From assembly GCA_964651335.1 (NCBI GenBank), contig CAZYVT010000005.1:33777-97776 (forward strand): 64,000 nt of DNA. The letters are read 5' to 3'. This DNA comes from 2-02-FULL-66-14 sp964651335 (GTDB taxonomy: Bacteria; Pseudomonadota; Gammaproteobacteria; Burkholderiales; SG8-39). The position numbers were made by a program, and so were the translations under genes. A model generated the notes under the pieces. That model was not told the origin of the DNA, did no database searches, and saw only the letters and a list, made by a program, of their open reading frames with translations. Shown here piece after piece: positions 1 to 8,430 of the stretch (the first letter of the stretch is position 1; every line of letters starts with the position of its first letter).

Positions 1-714
1 CAATGCAGCGCGAAATCCGGGGAGCGAACCGCCGCCCTGGTCGAGCTCTACACCTCGGAAGGCTGCGACAGCTGTCCGGCGGCGGACCGCTGGCTGTCAT
101 CGCTGGGAAGCCGCGGCTATGCACCGGAACGCGTGGTGCCGATCGCGCTGCACGTGGATTACTGGGACTACATCGGCTGGAAGGACCCGTTCGCGCGCAA
201 CGCCTTTGCTGCGCGCCAGCGTAAGCTCGCGAAATTGAAGCGCGCCACGGCGATCTACACGCCGCAGGTCGTGCTGCAGGGCGAGGACTTCAGGCGCTGG
301 CATTCCGGCGCCTTTGACGAAGCGGTGGCGAAAATCAATGCCCGGCCTGCGCGCTCGCGAATCGCGCTCGCCCTGGATGCGCGTCGCAAGGACGTGTACG
401 AGGTCGAGGCGCGGGCGGAGGTCCTGGACCTCTCGCAAAGGGCGGATGCCGCGCTCTACCTCGCGACCTACGAGAACAAGCTCGTTTCCGCGGTCGGGGC
501 GGGCGAAAACCGCGGCAAGACCCTGAGGCACGATTTCGTGGTCTTCGAGTGGGTCGGACCCTTGGGGTTTTCCCCGGACGGGCGGCTCTCGGAGCGCCGG
601 ACCCTGCCCCTGTTGCCCAAGGCGGAGGCAAAGCACTCCGGAGTGGTCGGATTCGTCCAGAACCGCTCAACCGCCGAGGTCTTGCAGGCGTTGATGCTTC
701 CCGCCTGTCCCTAG
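1..714 (+). CDS. DUF1223 thioredoxin-fold protein, 5' end outside window
   Basis: The reading frame is open from base 1, so the start lies upstream; 237 codons are visible before TAG. Near the visible start is ELYTSEGCDSCPAADRWL (CxxC at visible codons 22-25), followed by HVDYWDYIGWKDPFA, the hallmark of the DUF1223 family. These are secreted or periplasmic thioredoxin-like proteins of unknown substrate in proteobacteria. The CxxC pair suggests a redox or disulfide role, but the family function is not established. The first visible residues (QCSAKSGERTAA) could be the end of a signal region, so little is probably missing. A short GC hairpin with a T run follows the stop. Family assignment is firm; function is open. 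Confidence 0.85.
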   Translation, partial: QCSAKSGERTAALVELYTSEGCDSCPAADRWLSSLGSRGYAPERVVPIALHVDYWDYIGWKDPFARNAFAARQRKLAKLKRATAIYTPQVVLQGEDFRRWHSGAFDEAVAKINARPARSRIALALDARRKDVYEVEARAEVLDLSQRADAALYLATYENKLVSAVGAGENRGKTLRHDFVVFEWVGPLGFSPDGRLSERRTLPLLPKAEAKHSGVVGFVQNRSTAEVLQALMLPACP

Positions 715-716
715 AG

Positions 717-735
717 GGGGGCCGAACGCCCTTTT
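717..735 (+). terminator. weak rho-independent terminator after the DUF1223 gene
   Basis: A short stem GGGC (719-722) / GCCC (728-731) closes a 5-base loop and is followed by TTTT (732-735). G-T wobble pairs with 717-718 can lengthen it to six pairs. It starts three bases after the stop codon. The stem is short, so termination efficiency is uncertain. Confidence 0.4.
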
Positions 736-813
736 CCTGCTCGATTTTGCCGCCTCGGGTATATTCGGCCAGTTCCGACCGCCGTGGGGCGGGTTTCCGG
801 GAGGGCTTACGAC

Positions 814-1932
814 GTGCAGGCCACGCAGATCCGCCAGAAGGACGGGATCTTCTATTTCGTCAGTTACCGGGCGAAGGATCTTCTCGCCCGGGTGCGCTTC
901 ATCAGCCGGTTCTACGGCGAGGGCGAGGAGATCGCCGCCTCGCCCATTTCGCCGGACGACGATATCGCGCAGTTCATCTCCCGGATCGAGCGCAACGATC
1001 GCGCGTTCCAGCGGTCGCTGTCGCGCGCCAAGATCCGCCAGCTCACCAATTTCTACGAGACCGCCGTGACGCAGCCCGCGATCCCGGGCACCGTCCTGCT
1101 CTACACCGCGGAGAGGCTGGCGTTTCGCGCCAACGGCGACGGCGGCGGCCATATCACCGAGCCGGGCTCGAAGTTCCTGATCATCGACGGACAACACCGG
1201 CTCGCGGCGCTGCACTTCTACATGCTGGAGCGGCCGAACGACGCCGCGACGATCAACGTTCCCTGCATCATCTTCGATGGCCGCAGCGAGGACTTTGCGG
1301 CCGAGATGTTCGTCATCATCAACTCGACGCCGACCCGCATCAACAAGAGCCACTTGATCGATTTGTACGAGCGCGTGTCCTGGGCTGCGCCCGACCGCAA
1401 GTTCGCTGCGCGCCTGGTGGAGCGGCTGTACGGCGAGGGTGATAGCCCGTTGCGTTACCGCATCAACCGGCTCGGCGGCCGCAGCCAGCGCGACAAGTGG
1501 GTGCTGCAGGCGGAGTTGTTCAACGAGCTGCACCGTTGGGTGCGCGGCCGCTGGCGCTCGATCCAGGTTTCCGGCGGCAGCTCCAAGGAAGTGCCGCGCT
1601 ACTACGCGGTCGTGCGCGACTTCCTCAGGGCGTCGCGCACTGCTTTCGGCGATGCGGTTTGGGGCAAGGACAACTACATGGTGACCAAGCCGGTGACGAT
1701 CAAGGCGCTGATGAGGGTCTGTGCCGATCTCGCCAAGGAGGATGCAGAGCCGGAGGCCGGTCGCCCGGCGCGCTGGGAGCAGCGGCTCGCCCCTTGGGCC
1801 GAGCTCGGCAAGCAGTTCCGCGAGGAGGGTTTCTATGAGCGCTTCGCCGCCAAGGGCGAAGTCGAGCGTGTGTCGCGCGTGCACCGCGAACTCGCGCGCG
1901 CGGCGGGTATCGAGGCGACGAAGAAGGGCTAA
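814..1932 (+). CDS. DGQHR-domain protein (DndB-like), orphan
   Basis: A 372-residue protein with the signature IIDGQHRLAALHFY (D125-R129) and downstream FVIINSTPTRINKSHL, both typical of the DGQHR family. That family includes DndB, the regulator of DNA phosphorothioation, and related proteins in defence or restriction islands; no catalytic reaction is established for it. I chose GTG 814 because GGGAGGG lies about 9 bases upstream and the protein then begins QATQIRQKDGIFYF, where family members usually begin. An in-frame GTG at 784 has no ribosome site. No dnd, pbe, restriction or helicase gene is nearby: the upstream neighbour is DUF1223 and the downstream gene is convergent. The role is unknown; DNA-related regulation or defence is inference from the family. 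Confidence 0.85.
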   Translation: MQATQIRQKDGIFYFVSYRAKDLLARVRFISRFYGEGEEIAASPISPDDDIAQFISRIERNDRAFQRSLSRAKIRQLTNFYETAVTQPAIPGTVLLYTAERLAFRANGDGGGHITEPGSKFLIIDGQHRLAALHFYMLERPNDAATINVPCIIFDGRSEDFAAEMFVIINSTPTRINKSHLIDLYERVSWAAPDRKFAARLVERLYGEGDSPLRYRINRLGGRSQRDKWVLQAELFNELHRWVRGRWRSIQVSGGSSKEVPRYYAVVRDFLRASRTAFGDAVWGKDNYMVTKPVTIKALMRVCADLAKEDAEPEAGRPARWEQRLAPWAELGKQFREEGFYERFAAKGEVERVSRVHRELARAAGIEATKKG

Positions 1933-2011
1933 ACGGCTGCGGCCCGGCCGCGCGGCCCCTGGGGACGCGGCTGCGGGGCGTCCTGCCGACCGCCGCGCTC
2001 AAGTCGCCGTC

Positions 2012-3226
2012 CTATTGGGATCGGATCAAGTGGCTGATTGCCGCAGCCGCCCGCTCGCAGGCGCTTGCCGACGCCCGTTGGGTACCGGGAATCGGCACGG
2101 TCAAGCCGGCAAACGTGGCGGAACCCGCGCTTTCCACTTCGAACTTTGCGCTCATGGTGAATCGTCTCAGGTCCCAGAGCGTGACCTGAAGCCGCGTCTT
2201 GAGCGCGTCGCCGCGCACCCCGGAGCAGCCCGGCGCCCTGTAAGTAGTGTCGCAGCGCAGGACATCGGGGTTGCGGTCGCTGCTGCGTTCGGTGTGGATC
2301 AGCGCGACGTAATCCAGCCCTGCAGTCCCGATTCCGTCCTGAACGGCCGTCTGGCGCATCAGCTCAGGCATCTGTTGCGCGGTGTCCATGAGGGTCGAGT
2401 GTTCGAACCAGGGGAACAGGGCATCCTGGATCTGCTCGACCGGCACGACGGACATCTCCGGATTGGCCTGCGCCAATGCGTCGGCAAGACAGGCGGTGTC
2501 GTTGGTGGTCTTGCGCTCGCGCGACTCGGAGGGCTCGAGGAGTGATGTAATCGCGAGCCGGATCGGGCCGCGTTGACTCGCATGTGGACGGGCAGGGGCA
2601 ATTTCCGCGCGTGCTGCGACCGGAAGTCTTGCATGCAGCGCCGGCCGCCGGACAATCGAGGTCAGCAATTGCGCGGCAGCATCGCGAAACGCGGCCGGAT
2701 ACAGCCGATCGTCGCGCGGCGTCCACGCACCGTCCATTCGACTCCTCGCGTGGAGGGTCCACGAGTCGATGCGATCGCCCCCGGACGTATAGACGTCGAC
2801 GCCATACTCGATCAGGCGGCCGGAAAACCCTGCTGTCGTCTGGGTCGGGCGATTGCGAATCGTAGCGACTCCTGCGATTCTGGGAACGAATACCAGTGAA
2901 GTGTCTTCCGGCGCAGCCGCCGCCGGCGGCGGCCACGCGGAGAGGCGTACCACGCCCTCGAAAACGGTTGCGAGCACATGATCGAACAGCGCGATGCTCG
3001 CAGTTCCGGGCCGGTGCGTGACTTCGGGTGCACCCCGGTCGGTCATCGCGCCATGGGTGAATTCGGGTGTGTAAAAGACGCCGATGGCGGTTGGCAGAGG
3101 GGCGAGGCGCGCCGCCGGCAGGGATGGAAACGCCGGCTGCAGGACAATCGGGTCGTTCGGGCCCGGTTGGGTCGCACAGCCCGTGAGACCGATGCAGAGA
3201 GCCAGGACTGCGTGGGCGGGCTTCAT
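2012..3226 (-). CDS. large putative lipoprotein of unknown function
   Basis: Encodes 404 residues starting MKPAHAVLALCIGLTGCATQ, a lipoprotein signal with lipobox LTGC, so it is probably anchored in the outer membrane facing the periplasm. The ATG overlaps the TGA of the upstream P450 gene as ATGA (3223-3226), which fixes the start and suggests translational coupling; a longer frame to 3373 would lie wholly inside the P450 gene. The remainder has no motif I recognise. It has alternating hydrophobic segments and a stretch with several cysteines near the C-terminal third (RCDTTYRAPGCSGVRG). It is the last gene of a CoA-transferase/P450/lipoprotein operon. No family is assigned. Confidence 0.75.
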   Translation of the reverse strand: MKPAHAVLALCIGLTGCATQPGPNDPIVLQPAFPSLPAARLAPLPTAIGVFYTPEFTHGAMTDRGAPEVTHRPGTASIALFDHVLATVFEGVVRLSAWPPPAAAAPEDTSLVFVPRIAGVATIRNRPTQTTAGFSGRLIEYGVDVYTSGGDRIDSWTLHARSRMDGAWTPRDDRLYPAAFRDAAAQLLTSIVRRPALHARLPVAARAEIAPARPHASQRGPIRLAITSLLEPSESRERKTTNDTACLADALAQANPEMSVVPVEQIQDALFPWFEHSTLMDTAQQMPELMRQTAVQDGIGTAGLDYVALIHTERSSDRNPDVLRCDTTYRAPGCSGVRGDALKTRLQVTLWDLRRFTMSAKFEVESAGSATFAGLTVPIPGTQRASASACERAAAAISHLIRSQ

Positions 3227-4644
3227 CGAGTTCCGGGCCGGTCGAATCCGCGTGTTCGCGCAGCCTGGCTCGAGTCGCGCGTTCGCACTATGGCTCGCAC
3301 CGCGGTGCCGGGCCGCAACGTCACCGAGGGACGTGGCCGGACCGCCTGACCGGGTATGAGATCGAACTTCCAACGCTCGATCAGCGTGGCAAGGATCAAC
3401 AATGCCTCGAGCCAGGCGAACCCTTCGCCGATACAGTGACGGTCCCCGGCGCTGAACGGGAAGAACGCGCCGCGCGGCAGCCTGCGCTCGAACTCCTCGG
3501 TCCAGCGCTCGGGGTGGAAGCGTTCCGGCTGGTCGAAAAAGCGGCCGTCCCGGTGCGACACATACTGGCTCAGAAGGACGGTCGCGCCCTTGCGGATCGT
3601 GTAACCACCGAGCCGGACGTCCTCGAGCGGCGTTCGGCCGACAAACCAGGCGGGCGGGTAGAGTCGGAGCCCTTCCAGGATCACCTGGCGCGTGTAGCAG
3701 AGGCGATCGGCATCCGCGGCCTCGAAGCGCGGCCGGCCCGCGAGCACCGACTGCACCTCGGCGTGGAGCTTCGCATCTGCCTCCGGATGCTGTGCCAGCA
3801 GCCAGATCGTCCAGGTGAGCACGTTGGCGGTGGTTTCGTGACCGGCGAGAAACAGCGTCAGCAGCTCGTCGCGCAACTGCTTCTCGTTCATGGCGGCGTT
3901 GGTTTCGTCATCCTTCGCCTGCATCAGGAGCGAGAGCAGGTCCTCCCCGCGCCCGGGATGACGCAGACGGTGCGCGATCATGCCGTAGATGACCTCGTCC
4001 AGCTCCTGCAGCGCCCTGCGGAATCTGTGCGTCGAGGGCAGGGGGAGGTTGAGGGCATAGCGCAGGAACGGCGACAGCAGGCGCGTGAAATACGACATCA
4101 GGAGCGTGAGGTTGCGCGAGACCCGGTCCGCCTCGCCTTCGACGTCATGGTCGAACAGCGTTTTCGCCACCACCGCCATGGTGAGCTTCATCATCTCCGC
4201 GGCGATATCGATCTCGCCTCCCGGAGTCCAGCGCCCGGAGGTACGCTGCGCGAATTCGACCATGCAGCCCGCGTAGGCGTCGATCCTCGATTTGCGGAAT
4301 ACCGGCTGCATCAGGCGCCGCTGCCGCGCGTGCAGCTCGCCGCGCGCAGTGAGCAGTCCCGTCCCGAGGACGAGCTCGAGCCGCGCGCGCAACGCGCTGA
4401 CCTCGAATTTCGCGCGCTGCGTGATCAGGACTTCCCGCACGTAATCCGGGTGGCTGACGAGGAACACCTCATTGCCGGCGAGCGAGAAGCAGGCGATGTC
4501 GCCGTACTTGCGGGCGATCCCTGATAGAAGCCCGAGCGGGTCCCTGGCGAACTTCCACGACTGCACGATCCCGGTGAGGCGCGCCGGGCCGGGCGGCCGC
4601 GCGCGCGAATCCGGCCTGGACGCCGCGGCTTCGCGCGCATCCAT
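3223..4644 (-). CDS. cytochrome P450
   Basis: A 473-residue P450. The I-helix AGHETT is at 267-272, the K-helix ExxR is E324-R327 (EGLRLYPP), a PERF/PERW-type segment (FHPERW) follows, and the haem loop is FSAGDRHCIGEG with proximal Cys404. All motifs needed for oxygen activation are present. The protein has no N-terminal membrane anchor, so it is a soluble bacterial P450 needing separate ferredoxin/reductase partners, none of which is adjacent. The sequence resembles the fatty-acid or alkane-like CYP4/CYP102/CYP110 branch more than the short camphor type; the substrate is unknown. I chose ATG 4644 because it overlaps the stop of the upstream CoA-transferase gene as TGATG; the longer frame to 4692 lies inside that gene. 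It is coupled to the downstream lipoprotein by ATGA. Confidence 0.93.
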   Translation of the reverse strand: MDAREAAASRPDSRARPPGPARLTGIVQSWKFARDPLGLLSGIARKYGDIACFSLAGNEVFLVSHPDYVREVLITQRAKFEVSALRARLELVLGTGLLTARGELHARQRRLMQPVFRKSRIDAYAGCMVEFAQRTSGRWTPGGEIDIAAEMMKLTMAVVAKTLFDHDVEGEADRVSRNLTLLMSYFTRLLSPFLRYALNLPLPSTHRFRRALQELDEVIYGMIAHRLRHPGRGEDLLSLLMQAKDDETNAAMNEKQLRDELLTLFLAGHETTANVLTWTIWLLAQHPEADAKLHAEVQSVLAGRPRFEAADADRLCYTRQVILEGLRLYPPAWFVGRTPLEDVRLGGYTIRKGATVLLSQYVSHRDGRFFDQPERFHPERWTEEFERRLPRGAFFPFSAGDRHCIGEGFAWLEALLILATLIERWKFDLIPGQAVRPRPSVTLRPGTAVRAIVRTRDSSQAARTRGFDRPGTR

Positions 4645-5825
4645 CAGATCGCTCCCTCGGCAGCGAGGCGCTCGATTTCGCCTGCGGCGCATCCCAGCTC
4701 GGCGAGGATCTGCCGGGTGTGCCCGCCGAGTGCGGGAACCGCATCCATGCGCGGCTCGAACGCGTCGAGATTGAGCGGGGGCTTCATCGCCTTCAGCGTT
4801 CCCGCCGGCGAATCCACGTCGCGCCAGCGATCACGGGCCTGGAGTTGCGCGTGATCCCAGAATTCCTGCATCGTGTTCAGGCGCGCGTTGGCGATCTCGG
4901 CGCGCTCCAGCCGCTCCAGGACCTGGGTCGCGGTCAGATTCGAGAACGCGCGCTCGATTTCGGTGCGCAGGCAATTGCGGTTGGCGTCGCGTACCGGGCC
5001 GGTGGCGAAGCGCTCGTCCGAGGCAAGCGCCGCATCGCAAAGCACGATGTCGCAGAACCGCGCGAATTCGCGATCGTTCTGCACGCCGAGAAAGACGCTA
5101 TTGCCATCGCCTGCGGCGAACGGGCCGTAGGGAGCGATCGTGGCGTGGAACGCGCCCGAGCGCGGCGGCGCGGTTCCGCCGTACGCGGTGAAGTAGGCGG
5201 GAAACCCCATCCACTCGCCGAGCGACTCGAACATGGTGATGTCGAGGGTCGCACCGCAGCCTTCGCGCTCCCGCCTCAACAGTGCGGCGAGGATCGAGGA
5301 CAGGCCGTACATGCCGGCGGCGATGTCTGCGACCGGAATTCCGGCTTTGGCGTGCATCTCCTCGGTGCCGGTCACCGAAAGCAGCCCTGCCTCGCACTGC
5401 ACCAGCAGGTCGTAGGCCTTCTTCGCCGCGTAAGGCCCCGCCGGACCGTAGCCGGAGATACCGCACCAGATCAGCCGCGGGTGCTTCGCGCGCAGCTCTG
5501 CCGCACCCAGGCCCATGCGGTCTGCGGCGCCGGGGGCGAGGTTCTGCACGAATACGTCGGCGCGCGCGATCAGCTTTGCGAGGATCGCCCTCGCCTGCGC
5601 ATGCTTCACGTCGAGCGTAAGGCTTTCCTTGGAGCGATTGACCCAGACGAAATGCGAAGACAGGCCCTTCACTGTCCGGTCGTAGCCGCGCGCGGCGTCG
5701 CCGCTGCCCGGGCGCTCGATCTTGATCACGCGCGCGCCCAGTTCCGCAAGCTGCCGGGTGCAAAACGGCCCCGCGATCACCTGTTCCAGCGCCACGACGG
5801 TGATGCCGTCCAGGGGTCGTTTCAT
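4644..5825 (-). CDS. CaiB/BaiF family III CoA-transferase
   Basis: A 393-residue protein of the type III CoA-transferase fold. It starts MKRPLDGITVVALEQVIAGP and carries GxRVIKIERPGSGD and the segment AYDLLVQCEAG, whose Asp139 matches the catalytic aspartate that forms the acyl anhydride with substrate. Such enzymes move CoA between carboxylic acids such as formyl, carnitine, succinyl or mesaconyl derivatives; the acid used here cannot be read from sequence. It is the first gene of a minus-strand operon with a P450 (TGATG overlap at 4642-4646) and a lipoprotein. CoA activation of an acid that the P450 oxidises is a plausible inference, no more. Confidence 0.93.
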   Translation of the reverse strand: MKRPLDGITVVALEQVIAGPFCTRQLAELGARVIKIERPGSGDAARGYDRTVKGLSSHFVWVNRSKESLTLDVKHAQARAILAKLIARADVFVQNLAPGAADRMGLGAAELRAKHPRLIWCGISGYGPAGPYAAKKAYDLLVQCEAGLLSVTGTEEMHAKAGIPVADIAAGMYGLSSILAALLRREREGCGATLDITMFESLGEWMGFPAYFTAYGGTAPPRSGAFHATIAPYGPFAAGDGNSVFLGVQNDREFARFCDIVLCDAALASDERFATGPVRDANRNCLRTEIERAFSNLTATQVLERLERAEIANARLNTMQEFWDHAQLQARDRWRDVDSPAGTLKAMKPPLNLDAFEPRMDAVPALGGHTRQILAELGCAAGEIERLAAEGAI

Positions 5826-5938
5826 GCGAGCTCGGCGGCAAGGGCGTTGTGGGCTGCGGCAGCCATGGCGGCGATGATTTTACGTCGCCGATCCCGCGGT
5901 GGTTGCGCGGCGGCGCTCTGCGTGCCACATTAGACGCC

Positions 5939-6364
5939 ATGGAACAGTATCTCGCGTGGGCGATCATGGGCCTGACGCTGGTGATCGTCGAGCTGGTCTC
6001 CGGCACGTTTTACCTTGTGATGCTCGGCGTAGCGGCGTTCGGCGCCAGCGCCGCCGCGTACCTGGGTTACGATTTCCCCGTGCAGGCGATCGTCGCGGCA
6101 ATTGTCGCGGGCGCCGGGTGCTACTGGGTGTTCGCGTACCGCGCGCGCAACGCCGCAAAACAAATGGCGCAGGTGGACGCCGGCCAACCGGCCAGTTTCG
6201 AGACCTGGGTGGACCAGGGTGCACGCTTGGCGCGCGTGCGCTATCGCGGCGCATCCTGGGACGCGCGCGTCGAAGGCGACCAGGCTCCCGAGCCAGGCGC
6301 GATCGTGTACGTAGTCTCCACCCATGGCAATACGCTCAAAGTCACCGCACGGCGCCCCGGCTGA
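5939..6364 (+). CDS. NfeD-like membrane protein
   Basis: A 141-residue protein beginning MEQYLAWAIMGLTLVIVE. Two or three hydrophobic helices occupy about residues 5-75, and the C-terminal soluble part (about 80-141) has the spacing of the NfeD OB-fold (LARVRYRGASWDARVEG, GAIVYVVSTHGNTLKV). NfeD proteins pair with SPFH/stomatin proteins in membrane microdomains, and the next gene is exactly such a protein, 43 bases downstream. The upstream part of the frame (from 5849) lies in the divergent spacer and lacks membrane character, so I use ATG 5939. Probably co-transcribed with the stomatin gene. Confidence 0.9.
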   Translation: MEQYLAWAIMGLTLVIVELVSGTFYLVMLGVAAFGASAAAYLGYDFPVQAIVAAIVAGAGCYWVFAYRARNAAKQMAQVDAGQPASFETWVDQGARLARVRYRGASWDARVEGDQAPEPGAIVYVVSTHGNTLKVTARRPG

Positions 6365-6407
6365 GTCCCAGCCCGCGGCACCGGTTTCCCGCCCAAGGAG
6401 GTTACCG

Positions 6408-7403
6408 ATGTTCGCCAAGCTGATCGTCGCCGTCGTCCTCACGGCCATCACCGCCGCCATACCCGACACGCGAGGCTACGCTGTGTGGGTCTTCTTCATT
6501 GCGGTGGTGATCGCGTTCGTGATCGAGGGCGTGCGCATCGTGCCGCAGCAAAGCGCTTACGTGATCGAGCGGCTCGGGCGCTTCCACGCGATTCTCGAGC
6601 CGGGCCTCAACCTCATCATCCCGTTCCTCGACCGCCTCGCCTACATGCATTCGCTGAAGGAAGTGCCGCTCGATGTGCCGGAACAGGTGTGCATCACCAA
6701 GGACAACACGCAGCTCGCGGTGGACGGCGTCCTTTATTACCAGGTGACCGATCCGCGACTCGCCTCCTACGGTTCGGCCAACTACATCGCCGCGATCACC
6801 CAGTTGGCGCAGACCACGCTGCGCAGCGTGATCGGCAAGATGGAGCTCGACAAGAGCTTCGAGTCGCGCGAGGACATCAACCGCCACATCGTCGCGGCAC
6901 TGGACGAGGCGGGGCGCAACTGGGGCATCAAGGTGCTGCGCTACGAGATCAAGAGCATCACGCCGCCGGAATCGATCCTGCGCGCGATGCAGGCGCAGAT
7001 CACCGCCGAACGCGAGAAGCGCGCGCTGATCGCCAAGTCCGAGGGCGAGCGGCAGCAGCAGATCAACATCGCCGACGGCAAGCGGCAGGCGGCGATCCTC
7101 GAGTCCGAGGGCGAGAAGCAGAGCGCGATCAACCGGGCGCAGGGCGAGGGCACGGCGATCCGCGTGATCGCAGAAGCGAACGCGGCGGCCGTGAGGGCGG
7201 TTGCGGAAGCGATCATCGACAAGGGCGGCATGGAGGCGGCGAACCTCAAGGTGGCGCAGCAATACGTCGAGGCGTTCGCGCACCTCGCCAAGACGTCGAA
7301 CACGCTGATCGTGCCCGCGAATGCCGCGGACATTGCCTCATTCGTCACTACCGCGATGACCGTGCTCGACAAGACGAGGCAGGCCGGCGCGGCAAGGTCC
7401 TGA
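6408..7403 (+). CDS. SPFH/stomatin-like protein (QmcA-type)
   Basis: A 331-residue SPFH protein. It has an N-terminal membrane segment (about 5-45), then VRIVPQQSAYVIERLGRF and the band-7 domain (about 45-210, with DRLAYMHSLKEVPLDVPEQ). A long Ala/Glu/Lys coiled-coil stalk follows (AEREKRALIAKSEGERQQQ onward), with a short C-terminal tail. These proteins form large membrane-anchored rings or cages and partner with NfeD proteins, here the upstream neighbour. ATG 6408 is set by the strong site AAGGAGG eight bases upstream; the longer frame from 6324 overlaps nfeD without a ribosome site. Assigned to the family with confidence; cellular role (membrane quality control, microdomain organisation) comes from family knowledge. 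Confidence 0.93.
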   Translation: MFAKLIVAVVLTAITAAIPDTRGYAVWVFFIAVVIAFVIEGVRIVPQQSAYVIERLGRFHAILEPGLNLIIPFLDRLAYMHSLKEVPLDVPEQVCITKDNTQLAVDGVLYYQVTDPRLASYGSANYIAAITQLAQTTLRSVIGKMELDKSFESREDINRHIVAALDEAGRNWGIKVLRYEIKSITPPESILRAMQAQITAEREKRALIAKSEGERQQQINIADGKRQAAILESEGEKQSAINRAQGEGTAIRVIAEANAAAVRAVAEAIIDKGGMEAANLKVAQQYVEAFAHLAKTSNTLIVPANAADIASFVTTAMTVLDKTRQAGAARS

Positions 7404-7413
7404 GGAGACGCGC

Positions 7414-7803
7414 ATGGCCGTCGCCGGCATGAACCACTTCACGATCCTGACCGACGATCTGGAGAAGACGCTCGCCTTCTACGCCGAGCACCTCGGCCTG
7501 AGGCCCGGCCCGCGCCCGCCGTTCGCATTTCCCGGCGCCTGGCTCTACGGCGAAGGCGGCAGCGACGCGATCCTGCACATCATCGCCGGGCGTCCACGCG
7601 AGGAATTGCGCAAGGGCGTGATCGACCACATGGCGTTTACCGGGAGCGATCTCGCGCGGTCCGTAGGCAAGCTTAAGGCGCGCGGTGTCGCCTATGACCT
7701 GCGGAAATTGCCGGCGTACGGCACCTGGCAGCTTTTTTTCTTCGACCCGAACGGCGCCAAGGTCGAGATCGACTTCGACCCGGCGGAGACCGCGCCCGCT
7801 TAG
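7414..7803 (+). CDS. VOC-fold (glyoxalase/bleomycin-resistance-like) protein
   Basis: A 129-residue single VOC domain in two beta-alpha-beta-beta-beta halves: MNHFTILTDDLEKTLAFYAEHLGL, then DHMAFTGSDLARSVGKL and FFFDPNGAKVEIDF. Metal-ligand positions look present (His8, His72 and Glu near residue 119), so it may be a metal-dependent lyase, isomerase or dioxygenase; the substrate is unknown. The start has GAGGA upstream. It follows the stomatin gene by 10 bases and may share its transcript. Its stop shares bases 7800-7803 (TTAG) with the stop of the convergent gene, so the two reading frames overlap tail to tail. Confidence 0.88.
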   Translation: MAVAGMNHFTILTDDLEKTLAFYAEHLGLRPGPRPPFAFPGAWLYGEGGSDAILHIIAGRPREELRKGVIDHMAFTGSDLARSVGKLKARGVAYDLRKLPAYGTWQLFFFDPNGAKVEIDFDPAETAPA

Positions 7804-8423
7804 AGCAGCGCCAGCAGCATCCCCTGTTCGATCTTCGAGGCGAGGCGGCGCAGCGGCCGGTCGCCCTTCGCGACGCACGCGCCGCTCCCCGCGTCAAACG
7901 TCCAGCCGTGCTTCGGGCAGACGAGCCCGCCCTCGGCGAGCGCCTCGAGCGGGATGTCCGTGCCCTGGTGCGGGCAGTGAACGTCGTAGATGCGGCATTC
8001 CTCGCCGGCCCGATAGACGAACACACCGCGTCCGGCGCATTCCAGCCGCTGCAGCTTCTCTTTCGCAATACTCGTGAGCGGCGCCAGCTCGCGCCATTGC
8101 AGCCCGGCCATGCGTTCGGGATCGAACTCGGGCAGCTTCATCGCCAGCAGCATGTCCACCGCCCAGACGATCTTCGCCAGCCCGAGCGCGGGAAACGCCA
8201 TCAGCAACGCGTCGAGGATCTCCGGAGCGATGCACCCCACAGCCAAGGCTCGCTTCACGTATTGCTTGAGCCCGCGCTCGGTCTGGCCGTGCACCTTGGT
8301 GATCACCGAGATGAGGGCTTTCGTCTTCGGGTCGAGGTGCCTGCCCGTTTCCTTGAGGAAGGCGAAGTAGTGCCCCATCGCCTCCGGCCGCACCTTGACC
8401 AGATAGGAGAGGGCGTCGCTCAT
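7800..8423 (-). CDS. carboxymuconolactone-decarboxylase/Rieske ferredoxin fusion
   Basis: A 207-residue protein in two parts. Residues 1-105 resemble the AhpD/carboxymuconolactone decarboxylase helical fold (LDPKTKALISVITKV, ALAVGCIAPEILDAL), but the CxxC pair of AhpD is reduced to one Cys (C63). Residues 112-207 are a Rieske-type ferredoxin domain with C150-x-H152 (CPH) and C169-x2-H172 (CPKH), which bind a 2Fe-2S cluster. The fusion is unusual; an electron-transfer or redox-sensing role is inference. ATG 8423 is 7 bases after the stop of the upstream Bug receptor gene, implying co-transcription. It ends convergently inside the stop of the VOC gene. Confidence 0.85.
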   Translation of the reverse strand: MSDALSYLVKVRPEAMGHYFAFLKETGRHLDPKTKALISVITKVHGQTERGLKQYVKRALAVGCIAPEILDALLMAFPALGLAKIVWAVDMLLAMKLPEFDPERMAGLQWRELAPLTSIAKEKLQRLECAGRGVFVYRAGEECRIYDVHCPHQGTDIPLEALAEGGLVCPKHGWTFDAGSGACVAKGDRPLRRLASKIEQGMLLALL

Positions 8424-8430
8424 GATTGGG

